A DNA stretch of 64,000 bases from Cymbidium sinense (taxonomy: Eukaryota > Streptophyta > Magnoliopsida > Asparagales > Orchidaceae). The notes below the pieces were generated by a model. The model saw only the letters and a list, made by a program, of their open reading frames with translations, was not told where the DNA came from and ran no database searches. Location: contig CM038222.1 in NCBI GenBank assembly GCA_021442155.1, positions 25,096,148 to 25,160,147 of the forward strand, read 5' to 3'. Position 1 is the first letter of the stretch, and each line of letters starts with the position of its first letter. The position numbers and the translations under genes were made by a program. This document shows, in pieces, positions 1 to 13,800 of this stretch.

Positions 1-1515
1 GAGTTCTTCTAAGATTCGAGTCATAACCCACTAGCATGCACCGACATTTTTAAGGTTGAGAGGCATGACCTTATAGTAATAGATTCTGACCAGGGGTTCT
101 AAAAGTAGTGTTTCTTTCATCTTCAGGGGCCATCTTTATTTGGTTATATCCAGATGAGCCATCTATGAAAGAGAAGACTAAATGAGATGAGAAAACATCC
201 TTCATCAGCTCTAGGATTGGTAATGGAAATTCATCTTTCGGACATGCCTAATTTAAATCCTTAAAATCAAAGCATATGTGAATTTGACCATTCTTTTTCT
301 TAAATGGGATGACACTGGCTAACCAAGGTAGGGTATTTTTTTTCTCAAATGAAGCCAGCATTGATCAATTTCTTAACATCATAAAGGGCCTGTTGTTTAT
401 ATCTAATTGCATGCATCTAGGAGATTGCTTGATAGGGTTAGAATAGGCTCTATTGTTAGTTTATGGACTGCTACATCAGGAGCCAATCCAGGCATCTCTT
501 CATAACTCCATGCAAAGCAGTCCTTAAACTTAGTCAATAGCCTAACTAAGTCATTGGTTTCAATTTCATTTAACAAAGAATTGATGTATGTCGAGCGTGG
601 ATCTTCTTCAGTTCCTAAGTTGATTTCTTTGAGCTCACTGATGGTTGACATGATCTCTTCTTTAAACTCTAGCTATGCATCTTTGACTTCAAAATCATCT
701 AGATCATCTAAAGCTTCTAAGCATAGCTCCTCATATAAGTTAATGTGATTTGGAAAGAAACTATTAGATTCTAAATGATTGGTGATGACCAAGAAGTAAT
801 TATCATCAACGATTGGACCCATTATATCAATCTACCCGATCTTGATGAGAGCTTTGCATTTGTTCTTCCATATTCTTTCAAGTAGTCTAACCTATGCTTT
901 GACCAAGTATGTGGGATTAACCCTATCTCTAAATTATGAACACAAGGAAAGTACCAATTAGAAGGTAATTATATTAAATCTTTATTTGAATCATCCTCAA
1001 GTTCTACATGAACTTCTTGACTTTAGGATGATGCTCCTAGAAAGAAGCTCTAAGTCTTCACACTTATGGATGATTTATGGGATTCCTTAACAACCAAACC
1101 CTCACCTTTTGAAGAAGAAAGTGGGGTTAGAGCTAAGGGTCCCAACTGATGCCTAAGTATTTCACATATAGACTTGGATACACTTATGCTTTGCTTCGAA
1201 GCCTAGTCTTCATCACTATTTGGCTCAAGTATCATCTTTAAGGGAATATATTATTGAAAAGAGCTGGCTAATGTGCTAACCATATAAGACTCATTTAATG
1301 AACTAAATTCTAAGTCTATATGGATAGCAGGTGTACTCCTAGTAATTGGGACATATCCTCTATTAGTTGGCCAAAAAAGAGGTTTTCTACCCGTAGGACT
1401 ACCTCTGAACTGCCCTCTTCCTCTGCCTGGTGAAGTTTAGGTCATCCTACCCATATGTTCATAGTAACAACTGGGTGGAATTTAATGTCGCTCACTTCCT
1501 CCTCCAAGTCTATTT

Positions 1516-1610
1516 ATGCTACCTTTTTTCATTTTCTCTTTCTTTTCTTTTCTTTTCTCTTTCTTTCTCTTTATTTTTATTTTTTTCTTTTATTTTAAAC
1601 TTTCTCCAAG
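1516..1610. repeat. Polypyrimidine tract (purine-rich on the pol coding strand)
   Basis: Almost pure T/C run with TTTTC and TTTCTC words. On the minus (pol) strand it would encode a Lys/Glu-rich stretch between protease and RT. The same tract is at about 24800-24890 and 53590-53665 with different lengths, so it is a length-variable part of the ancestral element. Small open frames over it are low-complexity artefacts. Confidence 0.7.
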
Positions 1611-1878
1611 TTTGAGAATAAACTTGTTGATTTTGAGGGAGGTAATAAGCTACATCTTCAAATATGACGACCTCATGAACTATTCATGGCTTTTGACAGA
1701 GTAGATGATCCCACCTCTCACAAACTTCATACACTGATGTAAGGAGAATAGAACTACGTTGTTCTCATGTATCCATGGTCTCCCAAGCAAAGTGTTGAAA
1801 GATGTAACCATGTTTATAATTTGAAACTTAGCTTCAGTCTTCCAATCATCTCTATCTAAGGGAAACAATATAGAGGCT

Positions 1879-1884
1879 AAGGCC
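1879..1884. repeat. Left target-site duplication of nested insertion (copy 1)
   Basis: AAGGCC occurs here and again at 8841-8846, flanking the nested insertion. The protease reading resumes across the two sites (GERAL on the right, AL-S-I on the left). Duplications of about 5 bp are typical of LTR-element integration; the exact length is uncertain because both flanks are mutated. Confidence 0.55.
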
Positions 1885-2187
1885 TATTGACCTCACTTTT
1901 GGAGTGCGGATTCAATCTTCCCATCATAGACTTAGGAGTCTTCTAGACACTAAGCCTTTCCTAGTCATAAGACATATTTAACAATTAGGTAAACACTTAA
2001 CCTAAGCCTAAATACCCATAAGATAAGGTTATTCCTCAGGGATCGGATAATCCACCAACTCAACCCAAATCCATGTGTTCACCTTCTCAAACAAAACCTC
2101 AAGTTCAATTCAAACATCAAATTCATATCCAAATCTAAGCCTAAATTCCAAAACAAAATGATTGAAGCCCATGATCAAATCCAAACT

Positions 2188-2700
2188 TGAAACCCTTCCT
2201 AAGCCATATGACATATCCCATGGACTTAGCCAAATCTTAATCCAAATCAATCCAAAATCAATTGATTTTCTCATAATAAATTTATATCTTCAATCATATT
2301 CCTAAATATAAATCAAATATACATTCAAATAATCAAAACTAAATGAAAATCAAATTAAATCAAAACCCTTCCTAAGCTATATGACCTATCCCATGGACTT
2401 AGCCAACTCTTAATCAAAATCAATTCAAACTCAATTGATTTTCTCACAAATCAATCATATTTTCAATCATCTTCACAAATTGAAAAGAAATATATATTTA
2501 ATTCATGAAAACTTAATCAAACCAAATCAAAATCCAAACCTAAGCCACATGACCCAACTCCACGGACTTAGCCAAATTCCTTTATTCCAAAACCCCAATT
2601 GATTTTTTGATGAATCAATGATACCTTCAATCATATTCATAAATATAAATGAAATCTAATCATCAAGCCAAACCAAAATCAACCCAAGTCAAACTCAAAC
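2188..2700. repeat. Three tandem ~170-bp units in the nested element, copy 1
   Basis: Units start near 2188, 2361 and 2529. Each carries CCTAAGCCATATGACC-like sequence, then CATGGACTTAGCCAA, CAATTGATTTTCTCAT and an AATCAT-rich end. The same three units start near 25405, 25583 and 25739 in copy 2 and near 54262, 54441 and 54608 in copy 3, so the triplication predates block duplication. Confidence 0.7.
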
Positions 2701-3720
2701 CCATTTGACTTGAAATGTTATGAACCAAAACCCATTTGAACCAAGATAAATTGAGTTTATATATCAATCCCAAATCCATATATAAACTTAACTAAATCAA
2801 ACTCAACCCAAAATCAAGCCAACTGAACCCAATTGGTTCACTTGACCCAAAGTGGCCACTTTAACCTATTTGAGCCAAGTTCTAATCCAACCCAAATTGG
2901 AATTAATCAAGCCCAATAAAACCTCCCATCATGATTGTTGATCACCCTAGGTTGATCAATTATCACAATTGGTCAAACCAAGTCAACTTGTCATTTTACC
3001 AAGTCAACCCCTTAACCCATATGAACCCAAACTAGCTAAATTGCAACCTAAGCCAAATCCTTTGAAACCAATGATTCATACTAAATCAAAATTAATATTT
3101 GAATATGACTTGACCTTCAATTGAGTCAAACCAACCCCAATTAGCCCTCTTGACCCAAGTTGACCCAAATTGACCTAAATGATCAAATTGGGTCAAATCA
3201 AGATATAAACCAAATTGATTGTAAACCAATGGCTCAAGTTCATTCCAAATTGATTATTGAACTTGACCAAAGCCATGATTGGACCCAATTGACTAATTGA
3301 CTACTTAGCCAAATTGACCTAAAAGTTCAAGTTGGCCTAAATCAAAACCAAATCCAAATTAATTGAAACCAAAGCCTACAATCATCTTCAATTGGTTAAC
3401 TAAACCCAACACCCAACCAAGTCAATTTGGCCAAATTTAGTCAAATTGGTCAACTTAACCCATTTGACCCAAATGAATTCAAATTAGCCAAAATCAAATC
3501 TAAGCCAAACTAACTCAAAATATCCCAAATGATCATATGAACTTGACCAACCCTTGGTTTGACATATTTTAATTAATATCTTAACCTAATTTGACCTAAG
3601 TGAGTCAAATTAACCTAACCAAATCAACTCCAATTGACTTGAAATTTGCTAACCCACTTTGGCTCATTTAAAATTTTCCCAAATCAAATCCAATGATAAA
3701 TGATCATTTTACCCTTGAGT
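2650..3720. repeat. TTGAC(C)/GTCAA-rich domain, copy 1
   Basis: Dense degenerate repetition of TTGACC, TTGACCCAA, GTCAA and CAATTGG words on both strands, with no stable longer period. Equivalent domains are at about 25870-26990 and 54750-55800. TTGAC(C/T) is the core of the WRKY-bound W-box; whether these sites act as such is inference. Open frames here are rich in Asn, Gln, Thr and Pro through composition alone. Confidence 0.65.
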
Positions 3721-5918
3721 CAAGGAATCACACATGAGACAAATCACATGTAAGTGGTCATTTCCAATCCTTGACTTATACTCCCCAATTCCTCTAGGCA
3801 CCTGGGACACTACCCAACCTAACCCAGAGGGATACCATGACCGTGGAGGTAAAATCACCTATTGAGCATTTGAAACCCATAGGACACCCATGATTCATGG
3901 CAGCCACCTACCTTCAACCAACCAACCAAGGAGCCAACTCCTCCTCCCACACCATGACTCTAAGATGTATGGCTACCAAAAGCCAAACATGATCCCACCA
4001 TTCATCAAGATGAATATACACTTATTTCCACTCAAGCACACACAAAAATGATTCCCATAGCCCAAACTCCAAGATAAGCTATGCCATTCCTAAGCTCCCA
4101 AGCTCATTCTTGATCAAAAATGTCATTCTCCCCATCCCAAATAAGACACTCCCATTTTGACCTAACTTCCCATTTCTTCATCAAACTCAAATTAACTTTG
4201 CACACACTTCCCTTAAGCCTCACCGAGCAAGAACAAGTCATCTCCTAAGCTTCATGAGACTGAGGTGGGACTTGATGAAAGCTAAGCTCTAAAACATCAG
4301 TTCATGGCCTTCTGAGTGAACATCAAGGAATTAATCCAATTGCTAGTCAACTGAGCTTCATCGCCACTATTTGAAGCTTCCCTAATCATTCGAGCCAATA
4401 GTCTTGAGCTCCGATTAGGTATGCTTCCAAAACTAATCCATAAGAAAACATGGGTTGGAGCTTTTTGAAGAAAACTTGCATCTCATGTGATCTTGACCAT
4501 TGGATCCTCGATTGATGCCATGAAAGTGTGGATCCTTGAGTTCATCCAAAGCAATGATAAAGTGAACAACGATGGACGGACTCCATTCTCCCACTCGTGT
4601 GACATTAGATCATGCCCATTCATTTAGAATGGACGATTATGATTAGATCCTAGACGATCAAATCCTATTAAAAATTAATTGTAGCCGATCTTAGATCAGA
4701 TGATGAATGAGAAAGCACATCCACCGCCCCCACATAGGAGCTCAATCAGATAAGTTTTAAGTAGCCAATAAACGCCACATGGAAAGTGTACCGTGTTAGC
4801 GTAGCACATGGCACTAATAGGATTAGGCTTTATTAGGTTTAATTAATCTTTTCTAATGGTTAAAACTTCTAAAAATCATTGCAAAGTCAAAAAAATAGAA
4901 ATAAATACTCATTTTAAAGGTATTTTAGAGGAAAATTAAATAAAAATAATCTTAACTAATTTTGAATAGTAATTAAGGTTTAATTTTAATTTTTATTAGT
5001 TTAATTACTTAAACAATTAATCCAAAATTTTATGGTAAAATTTATTAGGATGACCTTTGCCTCCCATGATTTTCTTGGTATTTATTGCTAACTTAATTAG
5101 GAAAATTGCCTATTTAAACATTAACTGCTCTTTTATGTTAATTAGTCATTAATTAATCCCATAAATAGTAATAAATTGGTTAATTAAGTTTATTAATCAT
5201 TATTCAACCGTAAGTGAACTAAGGAATAGGGTTGGGACCCCTTTCCTTAAGTTCATTTCACCTTTTTTTAAATGAAATTAATTAAGATTTAACTAATTAA
5301 TTAAATCACTTAATCAAATTGAATTCAATATCACATTAGACCTTAATTAATTTAATCATGGGGTAGATCTTTAGGTATTTAATAACCTATAAGGGTATAA
5401 TGAAATTATGGTTAGTCCACATGTGTGGGAAAACCATAAGAGTAATTAATAAAGTCTCGTAATCTAATTAACTATTAATCATAAGCCAATTACATTAAGC
5501 CTCTTTTTTTATTTCCTAGGATTGCAAGTAGTTTATTATCCATGCATATCATTTTTTTGGCTCATAATATTTAGTTAAATTTTAAGGTGACATAGGTAAT
5601 GATAATTAATTTATCTAATTAAGGGTTAAATTTAATTAACCAATAAAATCAACTAATTACATTTCAAATTAAATCAAATCACTAATGTTGGAATGAGTTT
5701 AAATAGGAAGTTATGATTTCTCTTCTTCTCTTTAAATCAAATCAAATTAAACTTAATTAATAAAGAAGCTTTTGTTTAAGTAATCTTATTTGATTTGATT
5801 GTCCTTAAGAACTAGTTTGGTTGAAAGAATCACTTGCTTATATTTGATTGTCCTCTTTCCAATCATGTTCAATTTGTTAACCTCACTAGTTTGGTTGAAA
5901 GAATCACTTTCACTTGCT

Positions 5919-6035
<117 letters not shown>

Positions 6036-6175
6036 TTACTGAATGAAAATCCCATTTTACATTAAAATTGCATGCATTCATAATTAACTAAGTGGTTGAA
6101 TTAATAAGCCATATGATTTGGAGCTTACTTCCTATGTTCAGGTATTTGAATTTACATATGTTTGAATGCAAATGG

Positions 6176-6290
6176 GCATATAGTCTAGACATCTCAAGAA
6201 TATGATGCTTTAGCTAGCTCCAAGGAGATCATTTGATTACCTCACTTCCCTGGTTTAACAATGGCACATGCCTATTTAATTTTATTCTTA
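6176..6290. repeat. Single copy of a ~110-bp motif that is triplicated in copies 2 and 3
   Basis: It contains ATATAGTCTAGACATC, a CTTTAGCTAGC-like stretch, then TGATTACCTCACTTCCCTGG and TTTAACAATGGCACATGCC. Copy 2 has three units (about 29590, 29841, 30180) and copy 3 three (about 58305, 58540, 58785). Copy 1 keeps one because of a ~720-bp deletion just before the microsatellite. Confidence 0.65.
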
Positions 6291-8840
6291 TGTCCTTTTT
6301 GTATAAGAATTTGGATAAAGTTTTAAATTAATATGTTTAAATAATTCAATCAAATAAAATATAAATAAACATACTCATACATTCATCATTTGAGCTAAAA
6401 TATGTTTCATGTATAGATACACTTAGATTAAATCATGCATGTTACATTGATGGAAAGGAATGATTTAATATATGTCATGTAGTAATTAATTAAATTAATC
6501 TTAAGATGTCCTTTCATTTTAAATAGGATTATTTAAAGTGAACCAAAACTTAGATTAATTAATTCATTTAATAAGCCATTCACTAAAGAGAACTAAATAA
6601 AATTAATATACTTTAGAAAGTGACTAAGCTATGGATGAAAGAGGACAATCCTCTTTTTCTCTCTTTATAACACTTAGTTGCTAAGTGTAATCAAATGAAA
6701 CAAGAGGAAACACAAATTAAAATTCTCAAATCAATTAAACTACTAAAAGTGAAATCAACCTTTTATGTTAAATTGAATCTTTCTACACTTAGAAAATACA
6801 ACACTAATTCCTAGCAAGACTTACCACATAAGCCTTAATACACACATTAAAATTAAGTCACCACTTTAGCTCTAAGTTATAGTGTATGATGTGTTGTATG
6901 TTTTGTTTTGTGATTTATTATTTTAGATTGGATGTTAGGGAGTATGCTTTATAGATTGCATGATAGGTCAATATTAGTATCATGTTTTCTATAGGGGATT
7001 ATGCTTAATGGATGCTTAAAAATATATGTGAATGCTCTTTTTACAAGTTTCTTAAATCTTTAAGCATAATCCAAGTTACGACAGGTGGGCTTAGTTACTC
7101 ATGTATAGGATGCTAAGTCCAAATTATTAATACAACTGCTTTGGATTATATGTATGTTTAACTAACCTCTATTTTGTAAGTGTAGTTAGATTTACTTTTC
7201 CCACAAAAATTTAATTTTTTCAATAGGAATTAGGATTAGTGCTATGAGGGATTAGGATGACCAGTGGCCAGAAGGCTCTGTCCTTGGATGCCATGTGTTT
7301 CCTTTGATGCAAGCACCATCCAAATTAAAGAAGGAACAAAATATGAAATTGAGATATAAAGAAAGAAGACCCCCATAGGATTTAATACAATTATAATTAT
7401 ACTTTCATATTCTAGGTTGTATAAGGGTAGAGCTCGGCTACCCATCTTTTCTCCTTCGTTATAAATACAACCGATCCTTTTATTCTTTTATGATAGTTTA
7501 TATAATTATTTCATCTTATGTTTATATTGTGCATTAGATGGCATGCTTTTCATAGTTTCTTAAATGATTGATTCTTTAATGTGTGCTTGGATAAATTAAG
7601 CTCTTATGATAAAATAATAATTTATACCCAAATAATCACATAACTAAATTTTAAACAACTCATAACCTTATCATAAAGTCTAAGACATAAATAAGATAAT
7701 TAAAAGAATTAGCAATCCCTTAGTTGTATGGTTGTATGTTTGACATCATGCATGCATATTATTTTTCTCTTGAACATGAAGAATTTCCATCTTTACATGA
7801 TAAAGGAATGCTTGACCTGTGAGGGCATCCCTTGTTATGGAGAACACCTTCTTCTAGTTGATTTGACCCACAACCTATTTCATCATGCATTTAAGCATAG
7901 AATTAAAAGCCTCTATCAAAATGATATGTCTAAAATGAAATAAAATTTGAAAAGATTTTGCATTTTTAGACTAATTCATATGCCCATACCACTCATGTCT
8001 AGTCTCTTAGGAAGTGTGTCTAGGACTTTAGTTTCTTTCTAATTAAATAACTACTCTAGCTATCTTGTAATTCATAGAGTGGACTACATGGTTTTAAAAA
8101 TATAGGAGGAGTTAGCTGGCAGCATCTCTAAGCAATTATAAGTCCAGATTTATTCTCTCTTATCATGGTAAACCCTTATGTCCATCGGTCACTTAGATTT
8201 AGGTCATGCTTTAGCTCTTACTAAAGCTCCCTAGATTTAGGATCCGAGGTAGATATTACTTTTGGGCTATGTGCATAAATCCTCACCTCTTAGGCATTCC
8301 CATAACCTTATGTTGGTGGATTATAAGCATTAGCAATCTAATTAAATTTCAACTCAAAACATATAAATATCTTCAACTTCAAAATTTTAAAGCCCAACCA
8401 CAGGATAAATTGGAATGCTCACCAGGCTTCCTAGTATGATAAGCATTTCTTACTTTCTTCATTTGGATTCCAAAATAAGTCTTTTCCTTGAACTTTCCCA
8501 GATGATTTTGCCTAATGCTTTGATAGTCTAACCATGAAATCTTTGGAGCTGATAATTGTCTACTTTAATCGAGAGTATTCTTAAGAATTTTATTTCTTAA
8601 GATGTAAAAACTATGAGGCTTGCTTCCATAAACCTAAGAACCTACTTTAATGTAAACCATGATTTATTCATCCATGTAAAGGGGGAAAATTTCTGTACAT
8701 TCATTGACCCATCATGCCTTAGAGTCCTTATTAATGTTTCTAAGTGATGCTTATCTTTGGAGATAGTACATCATACCTCAATCTTGTACCTGATCACCTC
8801 AAAATGTACCCCCCCCCATATAACCAAAAATAAAAACCAC

Positions 8841-10897
8841 AAGGCCCTCTCTCCTTGTTCATTGAATCCTCTCAACATCATCCTTTATTTTTGGAGTTTG
8901 AAGATGTCGATCCTCTAGTAGGCAAGGGTTTGTAGACTCATAATGTTGATTGATACACTTGGGTCAACAACAACTCTAGATAGCCTGTATCTGCCAACAT
9001 CCACTATAATGTAAAGAGGCTGCTGGTCCCTATAAGTAAGTCTTCATTGTTGAATGTAACTCCTAAGATGTCTTTTGAGTGACATGCCTCCTCTTAGTAG
9101 CATCACTAAGAATATCTATAGATCAAGTAAATTTGATTAGAGATTCCCTCATCTCTTTGGATAAGATAAGGGTGTCGTATTTTCTTAACTTAGCTAGAAA
9201 CTTTCTAAGGTGAGCTATGACATTATAATCAACTATGGCTTGGTCCTCCACAAGCATATCCATGGGTGGAGCATCCTATGGAGGGGCTATCTGCTCATTG
9301 GAATCAATGACTTACTTATCCTTATCTTGAGGTGTTGCCCTATGAGGTAGAACTTTGTCACTAACTTTAGTGACTTCTTGGAATGATGAGCTTGTGGAAA
9401 GTTTACCTTCTCATCAGGCATGCCAACAGCTTCTCTTATGGGATCCTCAAAGTTAGTTGTCTCCAAGTCAATCTCAAGTGGTGAACCTTATTCATTTAGA
9501 GAAGGATCATCTGACTGTGAATCATATAGGAAAGGAACAAAAGTATTAGAGCTATTATTTTATTTAGACTTGGAGAGATTTCAATTGGAATAAAATCAAG
9601 AGCATCGATGTAGACAATATAGTAATCGCCTTTCTTCATTAATTTTTTTTGGGTGGAGGTAATGATAGAAATCAAATAATATAAGTAGTTATAGATTTAG
9701 TGCCCTTATTCAGATACAATGCTCCGACAAGAGGAGTTAGTAGAAGATAAATATAAATGGAGGGTAATACTAGACTCGGATGGTGGCTTAGACTATCCCC
9801 AAGTATGGTGAAAACTATCGCTACTATTTCACCTTCACTGAGTTATCCTTTGCAACTAGCAAACATTCCTTGGTGTTGGAGGTTTGAGCTACTTCAGGAA
9901 CCTACAAGGAAAGCTTCTTGATCTTAGAAATGATCTTCTTAGAGGTCTGGAATAGAGAGATATACTAGCCTTCTTTCATCTTAAGAATATCACAAGTATC
10001 CCCAAGGATTACTCTAATAGAACTAGATGGTTGTTCTAATAAGTATTCCTTAGGGATAACTATGGCTCTCAACTTGTAGTTGCACTCAAGATAGTCCTTA
10101 AAAGTGATAAAATCCTCTAAGACACGGCCTAACATGCAGTGGTTGGGGCAATAGCTAGATCGCCTTGCACAATTCCTCCGGCCTCTTAGGCTCTAATAAA
10201 GTCATTTCTTAAGTGATTCATAAAGATTTTCCTAACTACCTCCCTCTTGAATGAATAAAAAAAGAGTAGGTGGAAAGTAGCTACATATGGATATGAATAC
10301 CACTTCTGGGTAAGAGGTGGTTGAAATGGTCATTGTGGCTGTGACCTATGATGGTCGAGGTGGTGGAAGAGGAGGTTCCGAGCTCATCTCTCATACTAAA
10401 CTATATTACTCCCTATCCCTATACATAACTATCCTGGCTTTTCTCAAACACCTTATTTGGGCCTATGATTGGTCAAGAAATGGCAACTATTTCCTATTGT
10501 AACACTATTAATTAATTCTCAAATGTTTTCTAAAGCCCTTAAGCATGAAGGCAACTAGGCCATGGATATTCTTGAGAGTGAAAATATGGTTAGATTTCAT
10601 GCTCTATGCCACGACAATGTAATCAACAAAGGACTCTGAGTTTCTATTTCTCCATAATGTCGCCACAAATACGACTCAACAAACCTCTTGATGAAGAGGT
10701 GCTCCAACCCAAAGTCTTCACCAACCATTGACTGTTTTGTAAAATTAATCAAATGCAACACCATGACGCTAACTAAAAAGGTGGAAGAGGAGTATGTTAC
10801 TATCACCGGTGTCATAACAGTCGACTCTAAAGTATGCAATGTATTATCGTGGGCTCCCACTGGCATCAAAGATCTTGAAAGATGGTGGCACAAAACC
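8841..10897 (-). pseudogene. Ty3/gypsy gag and protease N-terminal half, copy 1
   Basis: Read leftward from 10897. The gag core comes first and is better preserved in copy 3 (FIKRFVESYL here matches FIKRFAGA there). A Pro/His-rich linker follows (about 10300-10400), then a Cys/His linker near 10100-10160, then the protease start. The active-site stretch reads VVVDPSVSINIMSL (about 8945-8990), with DPS where the canonical aspartic protease motif is D[ST]G. It ends in LRGFNEQGERALW at the nested insertion. Multiple stops and frameshifts. The gag edge at 10897 abuts the telomere-like satellite with no LTR or leader, so the 5' end of the element is missing. Confidence 0.8.
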
Positions 10898-13800
10898 CTA
10901 AATAAAATAAAAACTAAATAAAAATCTAAACCTAAAAAATAAACCTAAAAATAACACCTAAAAATAAATAAAAAATAAAACCTAAACCCAAAACCAAAAA
11001 TAAACAAACTAAAATAAACATAAAGCTAAACTAAAATAAATAAAACCAAAACCTAAACCTAAAATATATAAAACCTAAACCTAAACTTAAAAAAAACTAA
11101 ATTTAAACCCTAAACTAAATAAAATAAAATAAACTAAAACTAAACCTAAACCTAAACTAAAAAGAAACCTAAAAATAAACCTTAAATAAAAACCTAAAGC
11201 CTAAACCTAAAAAAATAAAATAAAAACCTAAACATATACCTAAAAATAAAAAATAAAATAAAAATAAAAATAAACTAAAGAATAGACATAAACCTAAACC
11301 TAAAAAATAAACTAAAATAAAAAAACCTAAACTAAAATAAATAAACTAAACTAAATAAAAATAATAAATAAACCTAAATAAAAATAAATAAATAAAATAA
11401 ATTGAAATTAAATAAAAATAAACTAAATAAACCTAAACATATTGGTTTACTTAATTATAAAAAACAACCCTAAACCCTAAACCCTAGACCATAAACCTAC
11501 AACCCTAAACCCTTAACCCTAAAAAACCCTAAACCTTAACCCTAAAACCATAAAATAACCTTAAACCTTAAACCCTGGAAACCGTAAAGTCTAAACCCTA
11601 CACCCTAAACTAACCCTAAACCCAAAAAACCCTAAAACCATAAACCCTAAAGACTAAACACTAAACCCTAAACCTAAATAATAAACCCTAACCATAAACC
11701 CTAAGTCCTAAAACATTAAACCCTAAACCCTAAACCCTAAACCCTAAACCCTAAACCCAAAACCCTTAACCCTAAAAACATAAAAACCTAAACCTAAACT
11801 AAATAAAACCTAAAAATAAAATAAATAAAAACATAAACATAAATAAAATAAAAAATAAAATAAAATAAAAACCTAAACTAAAACCTAAACCTAAAAATAA
11901 AATAAATTAAACTAATAAAAAAACTAAATAAAATAAATAAAAACATAAACTAAACTAAAAAATAAAATAAACTTAAGAATAAAACCTAAATAAAATAAAA
12001 TTAAACCAAAATAAAATAAAATAAACCTAAAATAAAATAAAATAAAACTAAAAAAAAAACCTAAACCTAAAATAAACCTAAAATAAACCTAAAACTAAAT
12101 AAAAATAAACCCAAACCCAAATAAAAATAAAAACTAAACCTGAAATAAAAATAAAATAAACTAAAAAAACTTAAACCTAAAATAAAATAAACTAAACTAA
12201 AATAAATAAAACCTAAACCTAAACCTCATATAAACTAAACCAAAACCCAAAAATAAATAAAATAAAATAAACTAAAAATAAACCTAAACCTAAACTAAAA
12301 AAATACAACCTAAAATAAAAAACTTAAAATCTAAACCCTAAACCCTAAACCCTAAAAAGCTAAAAACCTAAACCTCAACTAAATAAAACCAAAAAAATTA
12401 AATAAATAAAAAGACTTAAATAAAAAATGAAAACATAAAATAAATCAAAAACATAAACTAAAACATAGATCTAAAACAAAACAAAAAAAAAACTAAAATA
12501 AAATAAATAAAAATGTGAACTAAACTAAAAAATCAAAGAAAAACCTAAATAAAATAAAAACTAAACTCTAAACTAAAAAACACTCTAAACCTAGAAAAAT
12601 AATAATCAGCCTAAACCAAAATTAAGATAAACTAAACTAAAATAAATAAAACCTAAACCTGAACATAAAATAAGCTAAACCTAATCCTAAGCCAAAATTA
12701 AATAAAATAAAATAAACTAAAAACAAACCAAAACCTAAACTAAAAAATAATACCTAAAAATAAACCTAAAATAAAAACCTAAAACCTTTACCTAAAAAAA
12801 TAAATTAAAACCTAAACCTAAAGCTAAAAATAAAATATAAAACCTAAACCTAAAAAATAAAATAAAAATAAAAAACTAAACTAAAAAAATAAACCTAAAC
12901 TAAACCTAAACCTAAAAAATAAACTAAAATAAATAAACCAAAAAATAAATAAACTAAAAAAAAATAAAAAAATAAACCTAAATAAATAAATAAAAAATAA
13001 AATAAACTAAAATAAATAAAATTTAAATAAATAAATTAAATAAACCTAAACCTACAGATATACTTAATTTAAAAAAGTGAAAAAAATAAAAAAACAAATT
13101 AGAAAATAAAACCTAAACCTTAAACATGTAACCATAAATCGTAAATCCTAAACCCTAAACCATAAAACCATATACCCTAATCCCTAAAATCTACAATCTT
13201 AACCCCTAAACCCTAAACCCTAAACGCTAAACTATAAACCCTAAACCCTAAACCCTAAACCCTAAATACCCAAGAACCTAAACCTAAAATAAATAAAGTC
13301 AAATATAAAGTAAATAAAAAAAATATAAACCTAAATATAATAAAAAAATAAAATAAAATCAAAACCTAAATTAAAACTTAAACTTAAACATAAACCTAAA
13401 CAAAAACCTAAAAATATAATAAAATAAAAAATAAAAAATAAACTAAAATAAAATAAATAAATCATAAACTAAACTGAAAAATAAAATAAACTTAAAAATA
13501 AAAAACTAAATAAAATAAAAATTGAACATAAAATAAAAATAAAATAAAACCTAAAATAAAAAAAATAAAAACTAAATAAAAACCTAAACTTAGAAAATAA
13601 ACCTAAAAATAAATCAAAAATAAAACCTAAACCCTAAATTTAAAAAAAAAAACCTAAACCTAAAATAAACAAAATAAAATAAAGCTAAACGTAACTAAAA
13701 TAAACTAAACTAAAATAAATACAACCTAAACTTGAAATAGACTAAACCTAAACCCTAAACTAAATAAAATAAAATAAACTAAAAATATACCTAAACCTAA

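Larger units (their letters stand above)
1..1884 (-). pseudogene. Ty3/gypsy pol relic, copy 1: protease C-terminal half, linker, RT N-terminal half
   Basis: Read on the minus strand from 1884 leftward. The C-terminal half of a retroviral-type aspartic protease comes first (LLGRPWIHEN, about 1690-1870), then a low-complexity linker, then the start of reverse transcriptase. RT signatures are CFAWSYEEMPGL (about 480-520) and KKKNGQIHICFDFKDLN (about 250-305), the plant Ty3/gypsy RT entry motifs. The next codon is TAG where the family normally has a glutamine codon, followed by ACPKDEFPLP. Frameshifts and further stops make it non-functional. RT runs off the left edge; the equivalent region of copy 2 continues through RT and RNase H. 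The other half of the protease, and gag, lie at 8841-10897 beyond a nested insertion. Family identity is firm; lineage within Ty3/gypsy is not assigned. Confidence 0.85.
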
